Source: Streptacidiphilus albus JL83
GTDB taxonomy: Bacteria; Actinomycetota; Actinomycetes; Streptomycetales; Streptomycetaceae
Length of the DNA stretch: 64,000 bases
Assembly: GCF_000744705.1 (NCBI RefSeq)
Contig: NZ_JQML01000001.1
Coordinates: 2,046,001 to 2,110,000 of the forward strand
Reading direction: 5' to 3'
Position 1 is the first letter of the stretch, and each line of letters starts with the position of its first letter. The notes beneath the pieces were generated by a model. That model worked only from the letters and a program-made list of their open reading frames with translations, was not told the origin of the DNA and searched no databases. The position numbers were made by a program, and so were the translations under genes. Positions 15,969 to 26,000 of this stretch are shown piece after piece.

Positions 15969-18900
15969 GTGGCCGACAGCTTCGTTCACCTGCATGTCCA
16001 CACCGAGTACTCGATGCTGGACGGGGCTGCCAAGAACGGCAAGCTGATCGCCGAGGTGGAGCGGCTGGGCATGCCCGCCGTGGCCATGTCGGACCACGGC
16101 AACATGTTCGGCGCGTACGAGTTCCAGCAGATCGGCAAGAAGTCCGGGGTCAAGCCGATCATCGGGATCGAGGCGTACGTCGCGCCGGAGTCCCGGTTCC
16201 ACAAGAAGCAGGTCTTCTGGGCGCCGGGCGGGCAGCGCGTCGCCAGCAGCGACGGCGAGGGCGGCAAGGACGTCTCCGGCGGCGGCCGGTACACCCACAT
16301 GACCATGTGGGCGGAGAACGCCGAGGGGCTGCGCAACCTCTTCCGGCTCTCCTCGCTGGCGTCCATGGAGGGCTACTACATGAAGCCCCGGATGGACCGG
16401 GAGCTGATCGCCGCCAACGCCAAGGGCATCATCGCCACCACCGGCTGCCCCTCGGGCGAGGTGCAGACCCGGCTGCGGCTGGGGCAGTTCGACGAGGCGA
16501 TCAAGGCCGCCAGCGCCTACCAGGACATCTTCGGCAAGGAGAACTACTTCCTGGAGCTGATGGACCACGGCCTGGACATCGAGCGCAGCGTCCGCGAGGA
16601 CCTGCTCCGGGTGGCCAAGCAGCTGGGCATCCCGCTGCTGGCGACCAACGACTCGCACTACGTCACCGAGGACCAGGCGGACGCCCACGACAACCTGCTC
16701 TGCGTGGGCGTGGGCAAGAACAAGGACGACCCGAACCGGTTCAAGTTCAACGGCTCGGGCTACTACATCAAGACCGCCGAGGAGATGCGCGAGCTCTTCC
16801 GCGAGCTGCCCGAGGCCTGCGACAACACCCTCGCCATCGGCGAGCGGATCCAGCCCTACGACGAGGTCTTCACCTACGTCGACCGGATGCCCCAGTTCGA
16901 CGTGCCCGAGGGCGAGACCCAGGCGTCCTGGCTGCGGCACAAGATCGCGGAGGGGCTCCCCCGGCGCTACGGCGACAACCCGAGCCAGGAGGTGCTGGAC
17001 CGGATCGAGCTGGAGATGGGCGTCATCTCCCCGATGGGCTTCGACGCCTACTTCCTCGTGGTCGCGGACATCTGCCAGTACGCCCGCGACAACGGCATCC
17101 CGGTCGGCCCCGGCCGTGGTTCGGCGGCCGGCTCGATCGTGGCCTACCTGACCCGGATCACCGAGCTGGACCCGCTCGAACACGATCTGCTGTTCGAGCG
17201 CTTCCTCAACCCGGAGCGGATCAACCCGCCCGACGTCGACATCGACTTCGACGACCGCCAGCGCGACCAGATGGTGCGCTACGTCACCGAGAAGTACGGC
17301 GAGGCGTACACCGCGCAGGTGAACACCTTCGGCACGATCAAGGCCAAGGCCGCCGTCAAGGACGCCAACCGGATCCTCGGCTACCCCTTCTCCATGGGCG
17401 ACCGGATCACCAAGGCCATGCCGCCGGACGTGATGGGCAAGGGCGTCCCGCTCTACGCGCTGTTCGACGAGACGCACCCCCGGTACTCCGAGGGCGGCGA
17501 GATCCGCGCGATGTACGAGAACGAGCCCGACGTCCGCAAGATCATCGACACCGGCAAGGGCATCGAGGGCCTGACCCGGGGCACCGGCGTGCACGCCGCC
17601 GCGGTGATCCTCTCCTCGGCTCCGCTGCTCGACCTCATCCCGCTGCACAAGCGGGACAAGGACGGGGTGATCATCACCGGCTTCTCGTACCCCCAGTGCG
17701 AGGAGATGGGTCTGATCAAGATGGACTTCCTGGGTCTGCGGAACCTGGGCATCATCGATCACGCCATCAAGATCATCAAGGCCAACCGGGGCATCGAGGT
17801 CGACACCGAGAAGATCGCCATCGACGACCCGGTCACCTACGACCTGCTCGCCCGGGGCGACACCCTGGGCGTCTTCCAGCTGGACGGCGGGCCCATGCGG
17901 GCGCTGCTGAAGCTGATGAAGCCGACCGAGTTCGCCGACATCTCCGCCGTCTCCGCGCTCTACCGGCCCGGCCCGATGGGCATGAACTCGCACACCAACT
18001 ACGCGCTCCGGAAGAACGCCCAGCAGGAGATCACCCCGATCCACCCCGAGCTGGAGGAGCCGCTCAAGGAGGTGCTCGGCCCCACCTACGGCCTGATCGT
18101 CTACCAGGAGCAGGTGCAGCGAGCCGCGCAGGTGCTGGCCGGCTACAGCCTCGGCCAGGCCGACCTGCTCCGCCGGGCCATGGGCAAGAAGAAGAAGGAG
18201 GTCCTGGAACAGGAGTTCGTGCCGTTCCACGCGGGCTGCCAGGAGCGCGGCTACTCGGACGAGGCGATCCAGGCGGTCTGGGACGTGCTGGTCCCCTTCG
18301 CCGGCTACGCCTTCAACAAGTCGCACTCCGCCGCCTACGGCCTGGTCTCCTACTGGACCGCCTACCTCAAGGCCAACTACCCCGCCGAGTACATGGCCGC
18401 CCTGCTGACGTCGGTCTCCGACGACAAGGACAAGATGGCGATCTACCTCGCCGAGTGCCGCCGGCTGGGCATCAAGATCCTCTCGCCGGACGTCAACGAG
18501 TCGGTGGTCGACTTCACCGCCGTCGGCGACTCGGTCCGCTTCGGCCTCAAGGCCGTCCGCAACGTCGGCGTCCCGGTGATCGAGTCCCTGGTCAAGTCCC
18601 GCTCGGAGAAGGGGAAGTACACCTCCTTCGCGGACTTCCTGGACAAGGTCGAGCTGGTGGTCTGCAACAAGCGGACGGTGGACTCGCTGATCAAGGCCGG
18701 GGCCTTCGACTCGCTGGAGCACACCCGGCAGAGCCTGGTCGCCGTCTGCGAGACCGCCATCGACTCGGTCACCAGCCTGAAGAAGCAGCAGGCCATCGGC
18801 CAGGACGACCTCTTCGGCTCGATGGACACCAGCGACGAGTCCCCCGGCATCGGCCTGGACTTCACCCTCGACGACCGCGAGTGGCCGCGCAAGCACCTGC

Positions 18901-19517
18901 TCAGCCTGGAGCGGGAGATGCTCGGGCTCTACGTCTCCAGCCACCCGCTGGACGGCGCCGAGCACATCCTGTCCCGCAACCGCGACGTCTCCATCGCCGA
19001 GCTGCTCGGCTCCGGCCGGACCGAGGGCGAGGTCAAGCTCGCCGGGCTGATCACCTCGGTCGACCGGCGGATCAACAAGGCCGGCAACGCCTGGGCGATC
19101 GTCACCATCGCCGACCGCGACGGCTCGGTCGAGGTGCTGTTCTTCCCGAAGAACTACATGCTGATCCAGCAGGAGCTGATCGAGGACAACGTGGTCTCGG
19201 TCCGGGGCCGGCTGAACGAGCGCGACGGCGCGCTGTCCATCTTCGGCTCGGAGCTCGCCCCGCTGGACATCTCCTCGGCCGAGAACGGCGGCAAGCCGCC
19301 GGTCTTCCTGACCGTGCCCGAGCAGAAGATCACCCCGCCGCTGGTGGCCGAGCTCAAGCGCTCGCTCCGGGCGCACCCGGGCGACGTCCCGGTCCGGATC
19401 CGGATGGAGGGCCGCCGCCGCACCCTGGTCTTCGAGCTCGGCTTCCTGATCAACCCGGACAACGGCTTCGCCAGCGAGATCAAGACCCTCCTCGGCCAGG
19501 GCGCCTGGAGCGTCTGA
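15969..19517 (+). CDS. dnaE: DNA polymerase III subunit alpha
   Basis: The replicative polymerase, 1182 residues. The N-terminal PHP domain starts 'SFVHLHVHTEYSMLDG' with its metal-binding His cluster. The palm domain has 'FLVVADICQYARDNGIPVGPGRGSAAGS' (split pattern GPGRGSAAGS) and the catalytic Asp pair in 'PPDVDIDFDDRQRD'. A tandem HhH and an OB-fold ('VKLAGLITSVDRRINKAG') follow. Length is normal for DnaE1. GTG at 15969 (VADSF) has AGGAG 10 nt upstream; the in-frame ATG at 15951 overlaps that site and is less likely. A 94-nt gap separates it from the preceding gene. Confidence 0.97.
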   Translation: MADSFVHLHVHTEYSMLDGAAKNGKLIAEVERLGMPAVAMSDHGNMFGAYEFQQIGKKSGVKPIIGIEAYVAPESRFHKKQVFWAPGGQRVASSDGEGGKDVSGGGRYTHMTMWAENAEGLRNLFRLSSLASMEGYYMKPRMDRELIAANAKGIIATTGCPSGEVQTRLRLGQFDEAIKAASAYQDIFGKENYFLELMDHGLDIERSVREDLLRVAKQLGIPLLATNDSHYVTEDQADAHDNLLCVGVGKNKDDPNRFKFNGSGYYIKTAEEMRELFRELPEACDNTLAIGERIQPYDEVFTYVDRMPQFDVPEGETQASWLRHKIAEGLPRRYGDNPSQEVLDRIELEMGVISPMGFDAYFLVVADICQYARDNGIPVGPGRGSAAGSIVAYLTRITELDPLEHDLLFERFLNPERINPPDVDIDFDDRQRDQMVRYVTEKYGEAYTAQVNTFGTIKAKAAVKDANRILGYPFSMGDRITKAMPPDVMGKGVPLYALFDETHPRYSEGGEIRAMYENEPDVRKIIDTGKGIEGLTRGTGVHAAAVILSSAPLLDLIPLHKRDKDGVIITGFSYPQCEEMGLIKMDFLGLRNLGIIDHAIKIIKANRGIEVDTEKIAIDDPVTYDLLARGDTLGVFQLDGGPMRALLKLMKPTEFADISAVSALYRPGPMGMNSHTNYALRKNAQQEITPIHPELEEPLKEVLGPTYGLIVYQEQVQRAAQVLAGYSLGQADLLRRAMGKKKKEVLEQEFVPFHAGCQERGYSDEAIQAVWDVLVPFAGYAFNKSHSAAYGLVSYWTAYLKANYPAEYMAALLTSVSDDKDKMAIYLAECRRLGIKILSPDVNESVVDFTAVGDSVRFGLKAVRNVGVPVIESLVKSRSEKGKYTSFADFLDKVELVVCNKRTVDSLIKAGAFDSLEHTRQSLVAVCETAIDSVTSLKKQQAIGQDDLFGSMDTSDESPGIGLDFTLDDREWPRKHLLSLEREMLGLYVSSHPLDGAEHILSRNRDVSIAELLGSGRTEGEVKLAGLITSVDRRINKAGNAWAIVTIADRDGSVEVLFFPKNYMLIQQELIEDNVVSVRGRLNERDGALSIFGSELAPLDISSAENGGKPPVFLTVPEQKITPPLVAELKRSLRAHPGDVPVRIRMEGRRRTLVFELGFLINPDNGFASEIKTLLGQGAWSV

Positions 19518-19574
19518 CCGGTCGAGTGGAAGGGGTGCCTCCGGCGGCGCAGACTTGCCGCAGGAGGTACCCCC

Positions 19575-19787
19575 ATGAACGAGTACGAGATGCGTGCGGA
19601 GTACGAGGACGGGGTCCTCGGCGGCCCCATCCACCAGTGGCACATGACCGTGGAGGGCAACACCGCCGCCCTCTGCGGCCACCCGGTCGACGCCGAGTCG
19701 GCCCGCCTCAACGCCGTCGCCTGGGGCGACACCCACGAGAAGTTCTGCTACCTCTGCGGCGCCCTCTACCTCCGCCAGGTCCCCTGA
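19575..19787 (+). CDS. Small Cys/His-containing conserved-type protein
   Basis: A 70-residue protein beginning MNEYEMRAEYED with a strong ribosome binding site (AGGAGG, 7 nt before ATG). His and Cys residues are spaced 'HQWHMT', 'ALCGHPVD', 'CYLCGALYL', suggesting a small metal-binding (zinc-ribbon-like) fold. The function is unknown. It lies 57 nt after dnaE on the same strand and may be co-transcribed. Confidence 0.78.
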   Translation: MNEYEMRAEYEDGVLGGPIHQWHMTVEGNTAALCGHPVDAESARLNAVAWGDTHEKFCYLCGALYLRQVP

Positions 19788-19920
19788 CCACCGCCGGGGC
19801 GCGGAAGTCCTCATCAATTCCTCAGGGGCGATCCGGCGCAGGCGGTGTCGGCACTGTGCGAGGATTGTCCGGTTCGGCGGACCCGCCGAACGGGTTACGG
19901 ACGGGCAGGGAGCGGCGACG

Positions 19921-20637
19921 GTGAGGACGCGTGCGGTACCGCTGCTCGCGGTCGCCCGTGCGCTGCTGTTCACCCTGTTCGCGGTCGTCCTCTCCAGCGG
20001 CTCGCACGTGCTGCTGACCGACGAGCCGCTGCCCTGGCCGACCATTCTGGCGGCCGGCCTGGGCGCCTTCGTCCTGGCCCTGCTGCTCGGTCGGCGCGAG
20101 CGCTCCTACGCCGGGATCGCCGCGCTGCTGGTCCCGCTGGAGCTCGGGCTCGACACTCTCTTCACCGACGGGCAGGCCAGCTGCTACCGGGCCACCGACG
20201 GCGGGCCGCTGCTCGGGCCCTGGCACTCGGTGAACTCGCTGCTCTTCTGCGGCAACGCCGGCCAGGCCGACGGCGCCCTGCGCACCGCCCCCGCGCTGAC
20301 CGGCCACGTCGGCCACGGGATCACCCCGTGGCTGGTGCTGGCCGCCCACCTGGTGATCGGCCTGATCGCCGCCTGGTGGCTGCGCCGGGGCGAGATCGCG
20401 GCCTACCGGCTGGTCCGGGCGACCGGCGCCTACGTCCGGCACCTGGGCGCGCCGCTGCGCAGCGCGCTGCGGCTGCTCCTCGCCGCGCTGCGCGCCCCCG
20501 CGCCGCTGCCACGGCCGGACCGCCGACCGCCGCTGCGGATCGACGCCGCCGCCGCGCCACTGCTCCGCTTCGTCCTCGCCCGGCGCGGACCGCCGACCGT
20601 GCGCCCGCACGGCCCGGCGCCGCTGCCGATCGGCTGA
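19921..20637 (+). CDS. Multi-pass membrane protein of unknown function
   Basis: A 238-residue protein. Hydrophobic segments lie at about residues 8-30 (AVARALLFTLFAVVLSSG), 38-58 (TILAAGLGAFVLALLLG), 62-80 and 136-155 (WLVLAAHLVIGLIAAWWL). Between them is an external-looking loop with two Cys ('GQASCYRATDG' and 'LLFCGNAGQ'). The C-terminus is Arg/Pro/Ala-rich. GTG start with GGGAG upstream. The following thioredoxin-like gene may act on the loop cysteines, but that is only neighbourhood inference. Confidence 0.72.
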   Translation: MRTRAVPLLAVARALLFTLFAVVLSSGSHVLLTDEPLPWPTILAAGLGAFVLALLLGRRERSYAGIAALLVPLELGLDTLFTDGQASCYRATDGGPLLGPWHSVNSLLFCGNAGQADGALRTAPALTGHVGHGITPWLVLAAHLVIGLIAAWWLRRGEIAAYRLVRATGAYVRHLGAPLRSALRLLLAALRAPAPLPRPDRRPPLRIDAAAAPLLRFVLARRGPPTVRPHGPAPLPIG

Positions 20638-20779
20638 CCGCACCTCCGTCCGCCGACACCTGTCCGGTTGTACCGGGCAGGCAGTGCTGTCCCGTTTTCC
20701 GGGACAGGTCCCGCGTCCGCCGTGCCACCGCCGCAGCACCCACGGAACCGGCACCGCGACCCGACAGGACATCACACCC

Positions 20780-21556
20780 ATGAGCGAGAAGAACAACTCC
20801 GGCAAGACCACCGCGCGCGCCCGCGTCGAGGCGGCCCGCGCCGCCGAGGCGGCCCGGCAGCGCCGCCGCAAGGGCCTGATCGTCGGCGCCGCCGCAGTCG
20901 CGGTGATCGTCGTCGGCACCGGCGTCGGCATCGCCGTGCAGGACTCGCGGAGCAGCAGCAACGCCCCCTACGTCGCCCCGGCCAACGCCGACGGCACCAC
21001 GATCGTCTACGGCAACCCGAAGGCCCCCAACACCCTGCAGGTGTGGGAGGACTTCCGCTGCCCGATCTGCGACGAGCTGGAGAAGTCGGCGGGCCCGGCG
21101 GTCCAGGCGCTGGCCGACAACGGCACCTACAAGATCGAGTACCACATGGCCACGTTCCTGGACGGCAACCTCGGCGGCAACGGCTCCGCCGTGGCGCTGA
21201 ACGCGGCGGCGGCGGCGCTGAACGAGGGCACCGCCAAGTTCAAGGCCTTCCACGACGTCCTCTACGCCAACCAGCCGGAGGAGACCGACGACGCCTTCAA
21301 CAGCACCTCCGAGATGCTGAAGCTGGCGGCGAAGGTCCCCGGCCTGGTCACCCCGGCCTTCACCAAGGCGGTCCAGGACGACACCTACAAGGGCTGGGTG
21401 AACAAGGTCTCGGACGCCTTCAACACCAGCGGGATCACCGGGACGCCGACGATGAAGCTGAACGGCAAGCAGCTGACGGTGTTCTCCTCCAGCGGCGCCC
21501 CGGTGACCGCTGCGCAGTTCACGGCCCTGATCCAGTCCACGCTGGCGGCGAAGTAG
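20780..21556 (+). CDS. Membrane-anchored DsbA-like thioredoxin-fold protein
   Basis: A 258-residue protein. A basic, Ala/Arg-rich N-terminus is followed by one TM helix (GLIVGAAAVAVIVVGTGVGIAV, about residues 35-56). An extracytoplasmic DSBA/thioredoxin_4 domain begins 'ADGTTIVYGNPKAPNTLQVWEDFRCPICDELE' (read as core 'WEDFRCPICDE'). The CPIC active-site pair and the cis-Pro loop 'ITGTPTMKLNGK' are intact, so it is a probable disulfide oxidoreductase or isomerase outside the membrane. MSEKNN at 20780 was chosen; the frame upstream is non-coding-like. Confidence 0.9.
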   Translation: MSEKNNSGKTTARARVEAARAAEAARQRRRKGLIVGAAAVAVIVVGTGVGIAVQDSRSSSNAPYVAPANADGTTIVYGNPKAPNTLQVWEDFRCPICDELEKSAGPAVQALADNGTYKIEYHMATFLDGNLGGNGSAVALNAAAAALNEGTAKFKAFHDVLYANQPEETDDAFNSTSEMLKLAAKVPGLVTPAFTKAVQDDTYKGWVNKVSDAFNTSGITGTPTMKLNGKQLTVFSSSGAPVTAAQFTALIQSTLAAK

Positions 21557-21586
21557 CAGCCGGACCGGCGGTGGCAGCGGCGGCGG

Positions 21587-23038
21587 TTACTGGACGCCGC
21601 CGCGCCACCGGGACCAGCGCCGGCCCTCGGCGACCGGCCCGTGGTCGGCAGCCGGCCCGGCGGCCGGTTCCGGCCCGACGGCGGGGGTGACGGGCCCGGG
21701 CGCCGGGGCCACCCGGGCGACCGGCAGCTCGGGCAGCTCCGGGTCGTACAGCCAGGCGTTGAAGAACTCGTGCAGCGGCTCCGTGCTGTGGCTCTGGGCG
21801 CGGCCGGTGAAGTCGGCCGTGGTGACCACGCCGCCCCGGTGCTCGGCGGCCCACTCCTTGAGCAGGGCGAAGAACGCCGGGTCGCCGAGGACGACCCGGA
21901 GCGCGTGGACGACCAGCCCGCCGCGCCGGTACAGCCGGTCGTCGAACATCAGCTTGCGGCCGGGGTCGGCCAGGACCAGGTCCTGCGGCAGCTCGGCCAG
22001 CCTGGCGTGCGAGTCGGCGGCGTGCTCGGCGGCGGTCCGGCCGCCGCTGCGCTCGGACCAGAGCCACTCGGCGTACTTGGCGAAGCCCTCGTTCAGCCAG
22101 ATGTGCCGCCAGTCGGCGATGGTGACGCTGTTGCCGAACCACTGGTGCGCCAGCTCGTGGGCGACCAGCCGCTCGGAACCGCGCCGCCCGTCGATGTGGT
22201 TGGCGCCGAAGGTGGACAGCCCCTGGGCCTCGACCGGGACGTCGAGTTCCTCGTCGGTGACGACGACGGCGTACTCGGCGAACGGGTAGGGGCCGAAGAG
22301 CTCGGTGAACAGCTCCATCATCTGCGGCTGCCGACCGAGGTCGGCGGTGCAGTCGGCTATCAGCCGGGCCGGGGCGTAGGCGGTCTGCGGGACCGGTCCG
22401 GACGCCAGGACCAGCTGCTCGTAGCGGCCGGTCTGCACGGTGACCAGGTAGCTGGCCGAGGGCACCGGCTGCTCGTAGAGCCAGGTGGTGCTGGAGGACT
22501 TGGTGGTCCGGGTGAGCAGTCGGCCGTTGGCGACGACGGTGTAGGCGCTGGGGGCGGTCACCGAGATCTGGTAAGCGGCCTTGTCCGAGGGCCGGTCGTT
22601 GCACGGGTACCAGGAGGGCGCGCCGACCGGCTGGCTGGCGACCAGCGAGCCGTCCTCCAGCTCCTCCCAGCCGAGACCGCCCCACTCGCTGCGGACCGGG
22701 CGCGGGTTGCCGCTGTAGTGGACCTCGACGGTGAAGGCGGCGCCCGGCCGCAGCGGCCGGGCCGGGCGGACCCGGAGCTTGCCGCCCCGGTGGGTCCAGC
22801 GGGAGGCGCGGCCGTCGAGCAGTACCCGGTTGATCCGGAACTCGGCGAAGTCGAGCGCCAGCTCGGCCAGCGCCTCGGCTCCGGCCAGGCAGGTCAGCCG
22901 GGCGCTGCCGGCCAGCCGGTTCGGCCCCGGACGGTAGTCGAGGGCCAACTCGTAGCGGTGGACGTGGTACCGGAGGTCGCCGTGGGTGGGGAAGTAGGGG
23001 TCGGCGGGCTGCTGCGGGTTCTGCTTGGGGCTGCTCAA
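21587..23038 (-). CDS. M1 family metallopeptidase (aminopeptidase N-like)
   Basis: A 483-residue zinc peptidase. HExxH is 'HELAH' (residues 294-298), with the third ligand Glu317 in 'NEGFAKYAEW' after the classic 18-residue spacing. The GAMEN-equivalent exopeptidase loop is replaced by 'VPVEAQGLS' (residues 268-275). It is shorter than PepN and lacks the C-terminal HEAT domain. The only start consistent with the N-terminus MSSPKQNPQQ is TTG (23038), with GGAG about 10 nt upstream. It follows the Pls-like gene by 22 nt, so the two are probably one operon. Confidence 0.93.
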   Translation of the reverse strand: MSSPKQNPQQPADPYFPTHGDLRYHVHRYELALDYRPGPNRLAGSARLTCLAGAEALAELALDFAEFRINRVLLDGRASRWTHRGGKLRVRPARPLRPGAAFTVEVHYSGNPRPVRSEWGGLGWEELEDGSLVASQPVGAPSWYPCNDRPSDKAAYQISVTAPSAYTVVANGRLLTRTTKSSSTTWLYEQPVPSASYLVTVQTGRYEQLVLASGPVPQTAYAPARLIADCTADLGRQPQMMELFTELFGPYPFAEYAVVVTDEELDVPVEAQGLSTFGANHIDGRRGSERLVAHELAHQWFGNSVTIADWRHIWLNEGFAKYAEWLWSERSGGRTAAEHAADSHARLAELPQDLVLADPGRKLMFDDRLYRRGGLVVHALRVVLGDPAFFALLKEWAAEHRGGVVTTADFTGRAQSHSTEPLHEFFNAWLYDPELPELPVARVAPAPGPVTPAVGPEPAAGPAADHGPVAEGRRWSRWRGGVQ

Positions 23039-23060
23039 CGCTGATCGGCTCCGGCGTGGT

Positions 23061-26000
23061 TCAGGTGGTCGGCCAGGCGGCGATGGGGTTGCCGAGCCAG
23101 CGGCTGTCCGCCGGGACGGACTCGCCGCGCATCACCAGCGACGCGGGGCCGAGGGTGGTGCGGGCGCCGATGGTGGTCCCGGGCAGGACGATACCGTGCG
23201 GGCCGAGGGTTGCACCCTGCTCCAGGGTGACAGTGTCCATCCGCATGATCCGGTCGTGGAAGAGATGGGTCTGCACCACGCAGCCGCGGTTGACCGAGGC
23301 GCCGTCGCCGAGGGTGACCAGGTCGGCCTCGGGCAGCCAGTAGCTCTCGCACCAGACGCCGCGGCCGATGTGCGCGCCGAGGCCGCGCAGCCAGAGGTTC
23401 ATCAGCGGGGTGCCGGGGACGGCGTTGAGCAGCCAGGGCGCGGCCAGGATCTCGGTGAAGGTGTCGGCCAGCTCGTTGCGCCAGACATGGCTGCTCCAGA
23501 GCGGGTGCTCGACGGCGGTGAAGCGGCCGATCAGCAGCCACTTCGCGGCGAGCGAGAGCAGGCAGGCGAGCACCCCGGCGGCGAGCAGCACCGTGCCGGA
23601 GGCCAGCGCGGCGACCGCGAAGCCGGCCTCGGCGGCGACATTGTACAGCGCGGCGAGGACGCCGAGCGCCAGCGCCACCGCGATCATCACCGGGACGATC
23701 CGCAGCAGCTCCACCGCGGCGCGCAGGGTGCGCAGCCGGACCGAGGGGGCGTAGGTGAGGCCGAGGTCGGCCTTGTCGGCGCGGCGGGGCAGCTTCATCG
23801 GCGGCATGCCGAGGTAGGAGCTGCCCTTCTTGGCCTTCTTGGGGGTGGACGAGAGCACGCCGACCAGGCCCCGGTCGGGCACCGAGCGGCCGGGCGCGGT
23901 CATCCCGGAGTTGCCCAGGAAGGCGCGCTCGCCGATCTCGGCGGCGTCGAGCCGGAGCCAGCCGCCGCCGAGCTCGTAGGGGGCGATCAGGGTGTCGTCG
24001 GCGAGGAAGGCGCCGTCGCCGACGGTGGTCATGCTGGGCAGCGCGAGCACGGTGGAGGCCTCGACGTCGCGGCCGACCTTCATCCCCAGCGCGCGCAGCC
24101 AGAGCGGGGTGAGGCTGCTGGCGTACAGCGGGAAGAGGCTGCCCCGGGCCAGGTCCATCAGCTGGATCACGGTCCAGGCCTGCCAGGCGTTGCGGCTGTG
24201 CAGCGGGTGGTGGCCGGTGCGCAGCCCGATGCCGAGCAGCCGGACGGCGGCCAGGATCAGCAGCGCGTAGGCGATCCCGGCGGCGACGGTGGCCAGCGGG
24301 ACGCTGTAGAGCAGTGCGCCGACGGTGTGCGGGAAGGCGGCGAGCACGGCGATGCCGGCGGCTGCGGCGGCCAGCGGCAGCAGGGTGAGGCCGAGGCCGC
24401 TGGCCCCGTACATCATCGCCCAGCGCTTGCGGCGGGCCGGGCGCTGCTTGGGCCAGGAGTGGTTGGCCCGGCCGGTCTTCGCGGCCGGCGAGCCGGCCCA
24501 GCGCTGGCCGGTGGGGACCTGGCCGGTGACGGCCGAACCGGCCACGATCTCGGCGCGCTTGCCGACCCGGGAGCCGGGCAGCAGCACGCTGCGGGTGCCG
24601 ACGGTGGCGCCCGCGCCGACCCGGACCGGGCCGAGGTGCAGCAGGTCGCCGTCGAGCCACCAGCCGCCGAGGTCGACCTCGGCCTCGACCGCGCAGCCCT
24701 TGCCCAGCCGCAGCCAGCCGGTGACCGGCGGCAGGGTGTGCAGGTCGACGTCGTCGCCGACCTTGGCGCCGAGGGCGCGGGCGTAGCGGACCAGCCAGGC
24801 GCCGGAGAGGTCGGTCGCGCCGGAGAGCTCGGCCAGCCGCTCGGCGGTCCAGTGCCGCAGGTGGACGCTGCCGCCGCGCGGGTAGGAGCCGGGTTTCACG
24901 TCGCGGAGCAGCAGCCGGGCGCCGCCGGCCGCGATCGCGATCCGGCCGACCGGCGTCCACAGCACGGCCGCCCCGGCCGCGATCCACCACCAGGAGAGCG
25001 AGGGGGACCAGCCGAGGACGTTGCCGATCGCGGCCAGCGCCACGGTCCAGCGCAGGCCGACCACGGTGAGCAGCGGGATCATCAGCAGGGTCTGGACGAT
25101 CCCGGTCCGCCGGGGGGTCGGGGTGATGGTGCGGACCGCTCCGGCGCTCTGACTGGAGGCGGCGAGGGTGCGGGCCAGGTCGCGCAGCACCGGGTGCTGG
25201 TAGATGTCGCTGACGGCGGCGTGCGGGTAGCGGGCCCGGACCAGGGTGACCAGCCGGGCCGCGCCCAGGCTGCTGCCGCCGATGGCGAAGAAGTCGGCCT
25301 TGGCGCTGCCGACCGGCAGGCCGAGCACCTCGGCCCACTGCTCGGCCAGCCAGGCCTCGGTGCCGTAGAGCTGTTCGGCCTCGCCGGGCTGCTCCCCCAC
25401 CAGCGCGGAGGCGGGCAGCGGCCAGGGCAGGGCGTTCCGGTCGACCTTGCCGGAGGTGCGCACCGGCAGCTCGTCGACCTGGGCGAGCAGCGGCACCATG
25501 GCGGCGGGCAGCTCGGACCGCAGGGTGGTGACCGCCGCCGCGTGGTCGAAGCCCTCGGCGGTGACCAGGTAGCCGACCAGCAGCTGGTTGCCGCCGCGTG
25601 CGGTGCGGACGGCCGCCGCCGCGCCGGTGACCCCGGGCAGCGCCTGGAGCACCGCGTCGACCTCGCCGAGTTCGATCCGGCGGCCGCCGAGCTTGATCTG
25701 CTCGTCGGCGCGGCCGAGGAAGACCAGCCCCTCGGGCTGGGCGAGGACCAGGTCGCCGCTGCGGTAGGCGCGCTCCCAGCCGAGGGACTCCAGCGGGGCG
25801 TACTTCTCGGCGTCCTTCTCCGGGTCGAGGTAGCGGGCGAGGCCGACGCCGCCGATGACCAGCTGGCCGCTCTCCCCCATGGGCACGACCTGGCCGGCCT
25901 CGTCGACGACGGCGAGCTCCCAGCCGTCCAGCGGCAGGCCGATCCGGACCGGGGCCCGCCCGGTCAGCGGCGCGGCGCAGGCGACGACGGTGGCCTCGGT

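Noticed and set aside
15894..20045. Very long open frame on the minus strand opposite dnaE
   Set aside because: It is the GC-rich antisense shadow of dnaE and neighbouring genes; the plus strand carries clear polymerase motifs.
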